Assembly: GCA_934635385.1 (NCBI GenBank)
Contig: CAKTZI010000015.1
Location: 1-64,000 of the forward strand
Direction: 5' to 3'
DNA from: an uncultured Kiritimatiellota bacterium
Lineage (GTDB): Bacteria > Verrucomicrobiota > Kiritimatiellia > RFP12 > UBA1067
DNA length: 64,000 bases
Shown here piece by piece: positions 1 through 8,407 of the stretch. Position numbers and translations under genes: made by a program. Under the pieces are notes generated by a model. The model was not told where the DNA came from and did not search any database. It saw nothing but the letters and a program-made list of their open reading frames with translations. The first letter of the stretch is position 1; each line of letters begins with the position of its first letter.

Positions 1-22
1 CCCCCCAACCCCCCCCCCCCCC
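1..22. repeat. near-homopolymer C tract at window edge
   Basis: The first 22 bases are C except for two A at positions 7-8. It may be a slippage-prone tract or an assembly edge; its function cannot be judged from one side. Confidence 0.4.
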
Positions 23-124
23 AAAAATTACAAGCCGTCTTCTTCGACTGCTCACGCGCGAATGTCATCATCTGATTGGCCTCCTGTTAGGTTGAGTGGA
101 TGTGATTCGTCCTTGACGCAGGGA

Positions 125-130
125 ATTATA
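125..130 (-). promoter_or_regulatory. -10 element reading out of the window to the left
   Basis: Minus-strand TATAAT preceded by an AT-rich stretch. It lies downstream of the HAD gene and points left, so it probably serves a gene outside the window. The rest of 23-180 holds no gene that I can see. Confidence 0.4.
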
Positions 131-180
131 TCATAAAATCCACGCGCCGACACAAAAGACATATCCACTTTTTTCTGGAC

Positions 181-1032
181 TCAGAAGACCGCCTCCAGGA
201 CGCGGGCGACGCCGTCGTCGTCGTTCGACCGCGTGACGAGCTTCGCGACGCGCTTCACCTCCGGTACGGCGTTCGCCATCGCGACGCCAAGTCCCGCCGC
301 CTCCACCATCGTGAAGTCGTTCATCCCGTCCCCGAACGCCGCGCAGTTCGCAAGCGTGAAGCCGAGGTGGTCGGCGAACCGCGCAAGCGCGCGCCCCTTG
401 TGTGCCGCCGCGCTGTTGATCTCCAGGTTGTTCCGCGTCGAGGACGTGATCTTGACGGCCGGGAACGCCGCCGTCACCTCGCGCGCAATCGCCGCAAGCT
501 CGGCCTGCGCGGCCGCTTCGTCGTCGCGGCGCGCGAAGAGCATCACCTTCTGCACGTCGCCGTCCGCCGCCGTCGCGCGCAGGTGCGCCTTCAGCTCGGG
601 CACGGGCTTGCGGAATTCGCGGATCATCCGCAGGTAGTGGTCGTCCGTCGCGTAGGCGGCCGCCTTCTCCTGCAGCGCGGCGGTCATCCAGCCCCAGTTC
701 TGCCGATAGCAGTCGTAGACGACGTCATGCCGGTCGAGAATCTCCAGGATCGCGACCGCCGCATCGAGCGGAATCTCCTCGCGGACGATCGCCGTGTCGG
801 TCGCGCGGTCGTAGACCTGCGCGCCGTTGATCGTGATTGCGTAGCGCACGAACGGCAAATCGCGCACGGCGGGCGGCATCATGCCGAAGAACCGTCCCGT
901 CGTCGGCACGATGAGCGCGCCCGTCTCCGCCGCGTGCGCGAGGGCCGCGCGACTGCGGTCCGAGAGCCGCTTCTGCGAATCGAGCAGCGTGCCGTCGAGA
1001 TCAAGCGCGACAATTGAGATCGGCTCAGCCAA
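181..1032 (-). CDS. Cof-type HAD-superfamily phosphatase
   Basis: Predicted cytoplasmic phosphatase for small phosphorylated metabolites such as sugar phosphates or nucleotides. Motif I DLDGTLLDS is at residues 11-19 with both catalytic aspartates. A C2-type cap fills the middle, and the late motif GDGMNDFTMVEAAG supplies the Mg-binding acids. At 283 aa it has normal Cof-family length. The only plausible start is TTG at 1032, which overlaps the end of the thioredoxin gene by 8 nt, so the two are probably translationally coupled in one operon with cysS upstream. The substrate cannot be predicted from sequence. Confidence 0.9.
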   Translation of the reverse strand: MAEPISIVALDLDGTLLDSQKRLSDRSRAALAHAAETGALIVPTTGRFFGMMPPAVRDLPFVRYAITINGAQVYDRATDTAIVREEIPLDAAVAILEILDRHDVVYDCYRQNWGWMTAALQEKAAAYATDDHYLRMIREFRKPVPELKAHLRATAADGDVQKVMLFARRDDEAAAQAELAAIAREVTAAFPAVKITSSTRNNLEINSAAAHKGRALARFADHLGFTLANCAAFGDGMNDFTMVEAAGLGVAMANAVPEVKRVAKLVTRSNDDDGVARVLEAVF

Positions 1033-1324
1033 GGGCGCTCCGAATCGTCGCGGCGTCCGTCACGCCGATGAACTCGGCGACCTTCGCGCCGTCCCAGTAG
1101 CAGAAGAGCGCGGGGATGGACATGATGCCGAACTGCGCCGCGAGTTCCGGCGCCTCGTCGACGTTGACCTTCACGACCTTCAGCTCCGGCATCTGCGGCA
1201 GAAGCTCGCGCTCGATCTTCTGCCCCATCATCTGGCACGGGCCGCACCACGTCGCCCAGAAATCGACGAGCACCTTGCCCGCCTTGACCGCCTCGTCCAG
1301 CTCCGCTTTCGTCTTGATGTCCAT
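1025..1324 (-). CDS. trxA: thioredoxin
   Basis: Small cytosolic disulfide reductase of 99 aa. The redox motif WCGPC is at residues 26-30 and the cis-proline loop SIP at about 69-71. A strong Shine-Dalgarno AAGGAGGT lies 5 nt upstream of the ATG. It sits 17 nt after cysS and overlaps the following HAD gene, so cysS-trx-HAD look co-transcribed. The family is certain; whether it is the main thioredoxin or a paralogue is not. Confidence 0.93.
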   Translation of the reverse strand: MDIKTKAELDEAVKAGKVLVDFWATWCGPCQMMGQKIERELLPQMPELKVVKVNVDEAPELAAQFGIMSIPALFCYWDGAKVAEFIGVTDAATIRSALG

Positions 1325-1341
1325 AACGAACCTCCTTGTGA

Positions 1342-2799
1342 CTATCGTTTGGGTGAAACCGACTGACCTTCCTTCGAGTCCTTGACGAGCCAGCCCGCCG
1401 CCGCGATCTCGTCGCGCAGCCGGTCGGACGCGGCCCAGTCCTTCGCCTTGCGCGCCGCCGCCCGCTGATCCAGGAGCGCCTGCACCGCCGCCGGAACCTC
1501 GACCGCCTTTTTCTCGTTCTCGAAGAAGATGACGCCCAGCACCTCGTCCATGCGCTTGAAGACGGCGAGAAGTCGAGAGGTTGAGAAGTTGAGAGGTTGT
1601 GAGGTTGAGAGTGCCGCGTTCGTCTGGCGGACAAGCTCGAACAGCGCGGCGAACGCCTTCGGGAGGTTCAGGTCGTCGTTCACCGCCGCCGTGAAGTCGT
1701 CAAGGCACTTCTGTGCAAAGTCGGGAGCGGAAGTGAGCGTTTGCGCACTCGCCACAGTACAAGCCACGCCCCCTTCCACCGTTCTCAACTTCTCAACCCC
1801 TCTCAACTTCTCAACCTTCTCCACGCACGCGTCGATGCGCGCGAGCGACTTGCGCGCGTCGTCCAGCGCGGAGAACGCGAAGTTGAGGCCGCTGCGGTAG
1901 TGCGCGTTGATGAGCACGTAGCGGATCTCGCGGCCCGTGTAGCCCTTCTCGAGCAGGTCGCGCAGCGTGAAGAAGTTGCCGAGCGACTTGGACATCTTCT
2001 CGCCGTTCACGCGCAGGTGCGCGCAGTGCATCCACGTCTTCACGAACGGCTTGCCCGTCGCGGCCTCGGCCTGGGCGATCTCGTTCTCGTGGTGCGGGAA
2101 GAGGTTGTCGATGCCGCCCGTGTGAAGGTCGAACGTCGGCCCAAGGTACTTCATCGACATCGCCGAGCACTCGATGTGCCAGCCGGGGCGTCCGCGCCCC
2201 CACGGCGAGTCCCAGCCCACGGGGCCGTCGGACGGCTCCCACGCCTTCCAGAGCGCGAAGTCGCCGACGTTCTCCTTGTCGTACTCGTCGGCCGCGCAGC
2301 GGAGGCCCGTGCGCTGGTTGTCGAAGTCGATGTGCGCGAGCTTGCCGTAGCCGGGGAACTCGCGCACCTTGAAGTAGACGGACTTGTCGTCGCTCTGGTA
2401 GGCGACGCCCTTCGCCATCAGCTTCTCGACGAGCGCGATCATTTCCGGGATGTGGTCCGTCGCCGCCGGGTAGACCTCGGCCGGCTGGACGTTGAGCTTC
2501 TTCAGGTCGGCGAAGAACGCGTCCTTGTAGGTCTTCGTGTAGTCCGTGAGGGCGACGCCCGCCGCGTTCGCGCCCCGGATCGTCTTGTCGTCGACGTCCG
2601 TGAGGTTCATCACCTGCTTCACCTTCATCCCGTTGAACTGGATGACGCGGCGCAGGACGTCCTCGAACGTGTAGGCGCGGAAGTTCCCGATGTGGGCGAA
2701 ATTGTAGACGGTCGGTCCGCACGTGTAGAGGCGGATCGTGTTGTCGGCGAGCGGTTTAAGCGGCTCGACGCGGCGCGTGAGTGAGTTAAAGACGTTCAT
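1342..2799 (-). CDS. cysS: cysteinyl-tRNA synthetase
   Basis: Class I aminoacyl-tRNA synthetase that charges tRNA-Cys. It shows the Zn/cysteine-binding Cys27, the HIGN signature at 36-39 (in AHIGNFRAYTF), the GGxDxxFPHHENEIAQ block and KMSKS near residue 268. At 485 aa it exceeds the usual ~460; the excess is two low-complexity segments, near residues 325-339 and 395-410, encoded by octamer tandem repeats (1781-1822 and 1568-1612). Both fall in the C-terminal helical part, away from the active site, so the enzyme is probably functional. A -10 TATAAT ends only 8 nt before the ATG and there is no Shine-Dalgarno, so the mRNA may be almost leaderless. Confidence 0.97.
   Translation of the reverse strand: MNVFNSLTRRVEPLKPLADNTIRLYTCGPTVYNFAHIGNFRAYTFEDVLRRVIQFNGMKVKQVMNLTDVDDKTIRGANAAGVALTDYTKTYKDAFFADLKKLNVQPAEVYPAATDHIPEMIALVEKLMAKGVAYQSDDKSVYFKVREFPGYGKLAHIDFDNQRTGLRCAADEYDKENVGDFALWKAWEPSDGPVGWDSPWGRGRPGWHIECSAMSMKYLGPTFDLHTGGIDNLFPHHENEIAQAEAATGKPFVKTWMHCAHLRVNGEKMSKSLGNFFTLRDLLEKGYTGREIRYVLINAHYRSGLNFAFSALDDARKSLARIDACVEKVEKLRGVEKLRTVEGGVACTVASAQTLTSAPDFAQKCLDDFTAAVNDDLNLPKAFAALFELVRQTNAALSTSQPLNFSTSRLLAVFKRMDEVLGVIFFENEKKAVEVPAAVQALLDQRAAARKAKDWAASDRLRDEIAAAGWLVKDSKEGQSVSPKR
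1568..1612 (+). repeat. octamer tandem repeat inside cysS (copy 1)
   Basis: About 5.5 degenerate copies of GAGAGGTT/GAGAAGTT on the plus strand, kept open in the cysS frame, where they give a Ser/Thr/Leu/Phe-rich stretch. Copy 2 at 1781-1822 is the same family in inverse orientation. Confidence 0.85.
1781..1822 (-). repeat. octamer tandem repeat inside cysS (copy 2, inverted)
   Basis: Degenerate copies of TTCTCAAC on the plus strand, the reverse complement of copy 1. In the protein they give a KVEKLRGVEKL-type stretch. The two copies are about 170 bp apart and could pair. Confidence 0.8.
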
Positions 2800-2807
2800 T
2801 GCCGCGT

Positions 2808-2813
2808 ATTATA
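2808..2813 (-). promoter_or_regulatory. -10 promoter element of cysS
   Basis: Minus-strand extended -10, GATTTTGGTATAATACG, 8 nt before the cysS ATG. The same 17-mer, exact or nearly so, recurs through the window. Confidence 0.75.
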
Positions 2814-2846
2814 CCAAAATCCGCCCCGCACGGACGGCGCACGACA

Positions 2847-2882
2847 AAAGCGAGCCGCAGACCCACGTCCGCAGCTCGCTTT
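2847..2882 (-). terminator. rho-independent terminator of rplU-rpmA
   Basis: Perfect 9-bp arms AAAGCGAGC/GCTCGCTTT plus partial internal pairing; read on the minus strand the stem is followed by TTTT. It lies 24 nt past the rpmA stop and upstream of the cysS promoter, separating the two units. Confidence 0.8.
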
Positions 2883-2905
2883 CCTAGGTACGAATGAAGA
2901 CCGGT

Positions 2906-3148
2906 TTACTTGGCCTCTTCGATGATCGTGACGACCTTGCCGTCCTTGATGAACTTCACCTTGCCGTCCTTGAGGGCGAAGAGCGTGAAGTCGCGGCCCT
3001 GGCCGACGTTCTTGCCGGGGTGGATCTTCGTGCCGCGCTGGCGGACGATGATCGAGCCGGTCTTGAGGAACTGGCCGTCGTAGGCCTTGACGCCGAGGTA
3101 CTGCGGATTGGAGTCGCGACCGTTGCGGGCAGATGCGGAAGTAGCCAT
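2906..3148 (-). CDS. rpmA: 50S ribosomal protein bL27
   Basis: 80-aa protein with the bL27 features: a basic, flexible N-terminus (ARNGRDSNPQYLGVKAYDGQ) and the RQRGTKIHPGKNVGQGRDFTL core. Its N-terminus reaches the peptidyl-transferase centre in bacterial ribosomes. The start directly follows MATSA, so no long cleaved leader of the Firmicute type is visible. It lies 19 nt after rplU with a GAAAGGAAAT Shine-Dalgarno, the standard rplU-rpmA operon, and ends at a clear terminator. Confidence 0.97.
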   Translation of the reverse strand: MATSASARNGRDSNPQYLGVKAYDGQFLKTGSIIVRQRGTKIHPGKNVGQGRDFTLFALKDGKVKFIKDGKVVTIIEEAK

Positions 3149-3167
3149 TTTCTGATTTCCTTTCTGC

Positions 3168-3482
3168 TTAGGCGATGGACTTGACCGTGGCGACCGTCAG
3201 CTGCTGGCGGTGACCGACGAGGCGGCGGCTGCCTTTGCGGCGCTTCGCCTTGAAGTTGAGGACTTTCTTGCCCTTGATGACGCCGGCGACCGAGAGGACG
3301 ACCTTCGCGCCTTCGACATAGGGCGTTCCAACCTTGAGGGTCGTGCCGTCGGAGACCGCGAGAACGGTCGTGAGCTCGGCATCCTGACCCGCTTCGACCG
3401 CGATCTTTTCAATCTCGATCTTGTCGCCGACCTTGACAAGCGTCTGCTTGCCGCCGGTTTCGAGTACTGCGTATGCTTCCAT
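3168..3482 (-). CDS. rplU: 50S ribosomal protein bL21
   Basis: 104-aa protein with the bL21 pattern: MEAYAVLETGGKQ at the N-terminus and KGKKVLNFKAKRRKGSRRLVGHR near the C-terminus, the rRNA-binding basic patch. I chose ATG 3482 because it begins the conserved N-terminus and has AAGGAAAG upstream; an upstream in-frame start at 3518 would add a non-conserved basic tail. First gene of the rplU-rpmA operon. Confidence 0.96.
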   Translation of the reverse strand: MEAYAVLETGGKQTLVKVGDKIEIEKIAVEAGQDAELTTVLAVSDGTTLKVGTPYVEGAKVVLSVAGVIKGKKVLNFKAKRRKGSRRLVGHRQQLTVATVKSIA

Positions 3483-3574
3483 TTTTCTTTCCTTGTGCTT
3501 TCGCCGCCGAAGCCTCATGCCTCAGCGGGCTTCGCCTTCCTTGTGGCTTCACCACGAAAGGCGAAAGTCTGTGT
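3483..3574 (-). promoter_or_regulatory. structured 5' leader of rplU
   Basis: About 92 nt lie between the predicted start site and rplU. They contain pairable segments GAAGCC/GGCTTC and a repeated CACAAGGAA. Ribosomal-protein operons are often autoregulated through such leaders, but I cannot match this one to a named leader class. Confidence 0.3.
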
Positions 3575-3580
3575 AGTATA
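3575..3580 (-). promoter_or_regulatory. -10 promoter element of rplU-rpmA
   Basis: Minus-strand TATACT in GATTTGATATACT, the weaker form of the window-wide extended -10 motif. Confidence 0.55.
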
Positions 3581-3654
3581 TCAAATCGACGCCGAAACTG
3601 TCAATTGCGAACCCCGAACGCGGCAGAACAGAAAGTCGCATCCGGGGCGTCGGT

Positions 3655-4926
3655 TCAGAAGGTGTAGGACAGCGAGGCCGCCAGCATGTGCGAATACGAG
3701 TTGCGCGTCCCGAAGGCGTGGCGGACGCCGTTGACGGTGATGTCACGCTCGCCCGAATCCATCTTGACCAGGTTGTAGCCGAGGTCCAGGCGCAGCGAAC
3801 GCCAGATGTAGTAGCCCGCGCCGAGGCCGACGATGTTGCGATGCCCGCCCGGCAGCATCGTCGTGCCGCGTTCGGAGGACGACGGATCCATGTCGTAGAC
3901 ATAGCCGCAGCGCAGCGAAAGGTCTTTCGTGACGTCGTATTCGAGACCGACCGAGAAGCGCCAGACGTCATCCCATTCGAGCGGCAGGTCGAACGAGCTC
4001 CGCCCGCCGGTCGGCGTGCGCGCCGGGATCTTGAAGCTGATCGTGTCCACGCTCGACCACTGCGTCCAGGTCGTCGCGAAGCCCGCGTGCCACTTCTCGT
4101 TCGGCGAGTCCCAGTTGAGGCCGGCCGTAAGGGACTGCGGCAGCGTGAGACGCGCGCTCGCGTCGCTGTGCGTGTCGGCGGGATACGCCCCCGGCACCGA
4201 CTGGTAGGGGAAGCCCATGACCGTGCCGCCGATGTCGAAGTCGCCCTTGATGTTGTGCTTGATCTGCGAACGGTAGACGACGCCGAGGTTCAGGCGGCCG
4301 AAGTCCGGGCTCTCGAACAGCCGGAACGTCGTGCCGAAGTTGTAGCCCATCGAGATGTCGTCGCCGTCCAGCTCGCTCATCAGGTCGTAGCCCGTCGCCC
4401 CGTGATGCGGACGCTTCTTGTTGTTGAAGGTGATGTAGCTCATCTTGAGGCCCGCCGCGACCGACCACCAGTCCGTGATCCTGTAGGCGAGGTTCGGGTT
4501 GAGCGTGAACTGCATCAGCGTCGTCTCGACCGTGTCGCCCGCGAGCGTCCAGTCCGTCCCGTACTTCGTGCCGAGGCCGTTCTCGCAGTAGGTGCCGAGG
4601 CCGAAGTGGAGGTCGCCCCACACGGGCGTCGTCACGTAGAAGCTCGGAATGCAGAAGATGCCGGGATTCATGTTCCGCTCGCTGTGCCGATCAACGGTCA
4701 CGTCCGAATAGAGCCACACCATCGTCCCGCCGACCATGACCGACACATTCGTCATTTCTGTCATGTTTGCCGGGTTGTAGTAGACGGCCGAGGCGTCTTT
4801 CGTCGAGCCGACGAGTGTGCCGCCGAGCGCATTGCCTCGCGCAGATGCCTCATAAAGGCCAAAACCAGCCGAATAAGCCGCACCAATCGAAAGAGCCGCA
4901 GACAGGCCCAGAAGCAGTTTCTTCAT
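3655..4926 (-). CDS. FadL/OmpP1-like outer-membrane transport protein
   Basis: Predicted outer-membrane beta-barrel for hydrophobic solutes, such as long-chain fatty acids or aromatics. The N-terminus MKKLLLGLSAALSIGAAYSAGFGLYEASARGNAL is split as a signal peptide followed by the FadL-type GxxEASARGNALGG plug start. Strands alternate through the rest and the protein ends in aromatic SYTF, as barrels do. I prefer ATG 4926 over an upstream GTG at 4935 because it starts the signal peptide. 423 aa is normal. It has its own promoter, whose -10 overlaps the ligA stop codon. Confidence 0.85.
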   Translation of the reverse strand: MKKLLLGLSAALSIGAAYSAGFGLYEASARGNALGGTLVGSTKDASAVYYNPANMTEMTNVSVMVGGTMVWLYSDVTVDRHSERNMNPGIFCIPSFYVTTPVWGDLHFGLGTYCENGLGTKYGTDWTLAGDTVETTLMQFTLNPNLAYRITDWWSVAAGLKMSYITFNNKKRPHHGATGYDLMSELDGDDISMGYNFGTTFRLFESPDFGRLNLGVVYRSQIKHNIKGDFDIGGTVMGFPYQSVPGAYPADTHSDASARLTLPQSLTAGLNWDSPNEKWHAGFATTWTQWSSVDTISFKIPARTPTGGRSSFDLPLEWDDVWRFSVGLEYDVTKDLSLRCGYVYDMDPSSSERGTTMLPGGHRNIVGLGAGYYIWRSLRLDLGYNLVKMDSGERDITVNGVRHAFGTRNSYSHMLAASLSYTF

Positions 4927-4961
4927 ATTTGACACTTTCTTTGTTTTTGTCAGTGGCGCGT

Positions 4962-4967
4962 ATTATA
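4962..4967 (-). promoter_or_regulatory. -10 element of the FadL-like gene, overlapping the ligA stop
   Basis: Minus-strand TATAAT; the TAA inside it is the ligA stop codon (4963-4965). The transcription start would lie about 30 nt before the FadL-like ATG. Confidence 0.65.
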
Positions 4968-7095
4968 GCATAAGTTCGCCCGTCCCCGCAACCGCACCGC
5001 CCAGCAGTTCCATGAGACGCGCCTCGTCGATGACTTCCGTCCTAAGCGCGCGCGCCTTCTCCGTCTTCGTCGCGCCGACGTTCGCGCCGGCGACGAGATA
5101 GCGCGTCTTCGACGTGACCGCGCTCTGCACGATGCCGCCCGCCGCCTCGATGAGCGCCGCGAATTCGCCGCGCGGACGCGACAGCGAGCCGGTCAGGACG
5201 CACCCCGCGCCCGCAAGCGGCCCGTCCGTCCGCACGGCCGCCGGGCGCTCGGAGACGGGATCGATGCCAAGCGCGGCCATCCGCGCGGCAAAGGCGCGAC
5301 CGTAGTCGCTCGCGAAGAAGCCGAGAACGGCCCGCGCCGCCTCGACCTTGATCTTCAGGATCTTCCGCTCCTTCCCCTTCAGCGCGTCGTTCGCCAGCAC
5401 GTCCTTCAGCACGGGCGAGTCGGCGAGGTCGGAGAACTTCGCGTGCGCGGCGGCAATGTCCTTCGCGACCGTCACGCCGACGTTCGGGATGCCGATCGCG
5501 AAGAGCCAACGATGGAGCGGCTGCGTCTTCGCCGCGTCGATGGCCTTCAGCATGCTCTGCCCGTTCTTGCCGAACTTGCGGACGGGCTTGAGGTCGAAGA
5601 GCGTTCCCTGTGCGCCCTCAGCGGCCGACGGCGGCGTCTCGTCCGCCAAATCGAGGTTGACAACCGCGTCTTCCGTGAGGTCAAAGAGGTCGAGGACGTC
5701 TTTCACGAGCCCTTTCGCCACCAGCGCGTCCGCGACCTTCTCGCCGAGCGCCTTGATGTCGAGCGCGTTCCGGCTCGCAAAGTGCTCCAGCCGGCGGCAG
5801 AGCTGGGCGGGACACGCCGGATTCACGCAGCGCACCGCGACCTCGCCCGGCTCGCGCACGACCGCGCCGCCGCAGACGGGACACGCCGTCGGCATCGTGA
5901 AGACCCGTTCCGCGCCCGTGCGCTTTTCGACGATGACGGAATCGACCGCCGGAATGACGTCCCCCGCCTTCACGAGCCAGACGTGGTCGCCGATGCGGAT
6001 GTCCTGCCGCGCGATCTGGTCGGCGTTGTGCAGCGTCGCGCGCGCGATCGTCGAGCCCGCCAGTTCCGTCGGACGCAGCTCCGCGACCGGCGTCAGGATG
6101 CCCGTCCGCCCCACCTGCACGGTAATCGACTCGACGACGGTCTCCGCGCGCTCAGGCGCGTACTTGTAGGCGCGCGCCCAGCGCGGGCCGTGCGCCGTCG
6201 CGCCGAGCGGTCCGTAGAGCCCGCGCTCGTCGATCTTGACGACCGCGCCGTCGATCTCGAAGCGAAACGTGTGGCGTTTCGCCTGAAGCTCGTCAATCGC
6301 GGCAAAGACCTCGTCCAGCGTCCGGCAGCGGCGCGACCACGGCGCGACGGGGAAGCCCCACGCCCTGAATGCGGCGATCATGTCCGAATGGGACGCGAAG
6401 CCGTCGCAGCCGACGCCGCCCGCGTTGTAGATGACGACGTCGAGCGGACGCGACGCCGTGACCTTCGGATCGAGCTGCTTCAGCGAGCCCGCGCAGGCGT
6501 TACGGGGGTTCGCGAACTCCTCCTGTCCCGCCTCGGCCTGACGGCGGTTCAGCTCGACGAAGCCCTCGCGCGTCATGTACGCCTCGCCGCGCACTTCCAG
6601 CTCGCGCGGCGCGTCCGGCGGCAGCACCTGCGGAATCGTGCGGATCGTCCGCGCGTTCGCCGTGATGTCGTCCCCGACCGTGCCGTTGCCGCGCGTCGCC
6701 GCGCAGACGAGCCGTCCGTCCGCATAACGCAGCGCGAGCGACACGCCATCGATCTTCGGCTCGACGACGTAGGTGAAGCCCTCAACCGTCTTGCGAATGA
6801 AGGAATCGAACTCGACAAGCTCCGACTTCGCGTGCGTCTTGTCGAGCGACTGCATCGGCGGATGGTGCGTGACCTTCGCGAACCCTTCTGACACGCCGCC
6901 GGCGACGGTACGCACGGGCGAGGCCGCGTCCCGGAACTCCGGGTTCTCGTCTTCGAGCCGCAACAGCTCCGCCTCCCACAGGTCATAGTCGCGGTCGCCG
7001 ACCGTCGGCTGGTGGAGGTCGTAGTAGTCGTGGTTCGCCTTTTCGATGAGCCGGCGCAGCTCGTCGATCCGCGCCTTGATTTCCGTCTTCGTCAT
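4963..7095 (-). CDS. ligA: NAD-dependent DNA ligase
   Basis: 710-aa ligase that seals nicks in replication and repair. Domains in order: NAD-binding Ia (1-60), adenylation domain with the lysine at K114 in EPKIDGVSL, OB fold (GRTGILTPVAEL...), four-cysteine Zn finger (CPVCGG...CVNPACPAQ), helix-hairpin-helix region and a C-terminal BRCT domain starting near GAGCVLTGSL. ATG 7095 has GAGGG upstream and overlaps the azlD stop as ATGA. It is the last gene of the kdsB-azlC-azlD-ligA operon. Confidence 0.96.
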   Translation of the reverse strand: MTKTEIKARIDELRRLIEKANHDYYDLHQPTVGDRDYDLWEAELLRLEDENPEFRDAASPVRTVAGGVSEGFAKVTHHPPMQSLDKTHAKSELVEFDSFIRKTVEGFTYVVEPKIDGVSLALRYADGRLVCAATRGNGTVGDDITANARTIRTIPQVLPPDAPRELEVRGEAYMTREGFVELNRRQAEAGQEEFANPRNACAGSLKQLDPKVTASRPLDVVIYNAGGVGCDGFASHSDMIAAFRAWGFPVAPWSRRCRTLDEVFAAIDELQAKRHTFRFEIDGAVVKIDERGLYGPLGATAHGPRWARAYKYAPERAETVVESITVQVGRTGILTPVAELRPTELAGSTIARATLHNADQIARQDIRIGDHVWLVKAGDVIPAVDSVIVEKRTGAERVFTMPTACPVCGGAVVREPGEVAVRCVNPACPAQLCRRLEHFASRNALDIKALGEKVADALVAKGLVKDVLDLFDLTEDAVVNLDLADETPPSAAEGAQGTLFDLKPVRKFGKNGQSMLKAIDAAKTQPLHRWLFAIGIPNVGVTVAKDIAAAHAKFSDLADSPVLKDVLANDALKGKERKILKIKVEAARAVLGFFASDYGRAFAARMAALGIDPVSERPAAVRTDGPLAGAGCVLTGSLSRPRGEFAALIEAAGGIVQSAVTSKTRYLVAGANVGATKTEKARALRTEVIDEARLMELLGGAVAGTGELML

Positions 7096-7790
7096 TCGCT
7101 CGCCCTCTTGTAGCGGATCGTCTTCGGACGCGGCGCCGGCGACTCGCCCCGCGCGCCGCCGACGGACGCGGCAGACGCGCCTTTCGGCTTCCTGTCCGTC
7201 ACGAACGACTCGGCATGGCGCTTCGTCACGAGCACGGGGCGCGTGTAGCCCGCCTTGCGGAGATGCGCCATCAGCAGGCGCGCCGGACGGAGGTCGCGCA
7301 CGCCCGGATCCAGCAGGATGTGGATGACGCGGTCGTGCGGCACGTCGTAGTCCGCCAGAATCGCCGGCACCTGGGCGGGCGCCACGTAGCGGTCGCCGAA
7401 AAGGAAGCCCTGCGTCGAGACGCGCACCGCCGGATTCTGCGCGTCCAGTTCCAGCGTCCGCTGCGTCGCGCAGCCGCACGTCAGCAGACACATGTAGAGA
7501 ACCGTGCCGGCGACGATGGACGCGAGCGGATTGCGCTTCCAGAGCTGCAGGCCGATCGTGAGCGCGCCCGCGAGATACGGATACGCCGTCTTCCACGCAA
7601 GCCCCGAATACGAATAGACGACGAGGCAGGCGATGATGACGGGCGAAATCAGGTTGCCGAACCGCTCGACCCACGGCGGCAGTTCGCGGTCGCGTCCGGC
7701 GAACAGGAGGAACGGCAGCGCGCGCAGGCCGAAGTTGACCGCGAAGCCCACCGCGACGATGCCGAGCATGTAGAGGATTTCGTCTTTCAT
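7092..7790 (-). CDS. AzlD-type permease subunit with a C-terminal soluble extension
   Basis: The first ~100 aa are an AzlD-type small membrane protein with three or four hydrophobic helices, the usual partner of AzlC in branched-chain amino-acid export. AzlD is normally about 100-110 aa; this one has 232. The extra ~130 aa (VRVSTQGFLFGDRYVAPAQV, then VPHDRVIHILLDPGVRD) resembles the periplasmic alpha/beta domain of ExbD/TolR and ends in a basic tail. The resemblance is by eye only. It starts inside the azlC stop (ATGA-type overlap) and ends in another with ligA. Confidence 0.75.
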   Translation of the reverse strand: MKDEILYMLGIVAVGFAVNFGLRALPFLLFAGRDRELPPWVERFGNLISPVIIACLVVYSYSGLAWKTAYPYLAGALTIGLQLWKRNPLASIVAGTVLYMCLLTCGCATQRTLELDAQNPAVRVSTQGFLFGDRYVAPAQVPAILADYDVPHDRVIHILLDPGVRDLRPARLLMAHLRKAGYTRPVLVTKRHAESFVTDRKPKGASAASVGGARGESPAPRPKTIRYKRASE

Positions 7791-8407
7791 TTCTTCACCA
7801 TCCCCCGAACCTGATCCGTCAGGATCACGATGAACAGCGCCGCCATCGAGAACTCCATGCCGTTCGTGTAGCGGCGGATGACCGCCGGGTCGACCAGGTG
7901 GCCGAGGACGCACACGACGACCGCGCCGGCCGTGAGCCCGCCGATCCAGTACGTGTGGTTCAGCACCGACAGCACCGTGCAGTAGCGCAGGTTCTTCGCC
8001 GGGTCGCGGTACGCGCACGCCGCCTCCAGCGCGTAGTTCTCGTCCGCCAGCATGAGAATGAGATACGCCTTGCGGAAGAGCGGCACGTCCTTCCACCGCT
8101 TCAGCAGCGTGAAGCCGTAGAAGGCGTAGCGGAAGTTGACGGCGAGCGTCATGAGCGCGAAGGACGCGAGCGAGACGCGCGCGGCGATCTCCGGCACACC
8201 GGCGATGGACATCGTGCCCGTCACCCAGAGGGCGGCGGACAGGAACGCCCAGAGCGGCGACAGGATAACGTCGCCCTTCGCCGCGAGCAGGACGCCCGCG
8301 ACGAACCCCATCGTCGAGTAGCCCATCAGCACGGGCAGCGAGTCGATGAACGCCCGGCGCAGGATCGCGCGGCGCTCGCGCGGCGGAATGGCGGCTGTCT
8401 CAGGCAT
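7787..8407 (-). CDS. azlC: AzlC family permease
   Basis: 206-aa multi-helix inner-membrane protein of the AzlC (LIV-E) family, predicted to export branched-chain amino acids together with AzlD. The family pattern is visible in the N-terminal FIDSLPVLMGYSTMGFVAG and the central NFRYAFYGFTLLKRWK. I chose ATG 8407 (MPETAAIPPRERRA); longer readings run into the kdsB frame. It overlaps kdsB by 8 nt and azlD by 4 nt. Confidence 0.9.
   Translation of the reverse strand: MPETAAIPPRERRAILRRAFIDSLPVLMGYSTMGFVAGVLLAAKGDVILSPLWAFLSAALWVTGTMSIAGVPEIAARVSLASFALMTLAVNFRYAFYGFTLLKRWKDVPLFRKAYLILMLADENYALEAACAYRDPAKNLRYCTVLSVLNHTYWIGGLTAGAVVVCVLGHLVDPAVIRRYTNGMEFSMAALFIVILTDQVRGMVKK

Noticed and set aside
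1..22. Telomere-like or phase-variable tract
   Set aside because: Only one side is visible and an assembly edge is equally likely.
3688..4932. Plus-strand ORF opposite the FadL-like gene
   Set aside because: Same mirror-frame effect in GC-rich DNA; no start signal and no recognisable domain.
5443..6891. Long plus-strand ORF antisense to ligA
   Set aside because: Arg/Val-rich composition typical of the reverse strand of a GC-rich gene; no motif; ligA is unambiguous.
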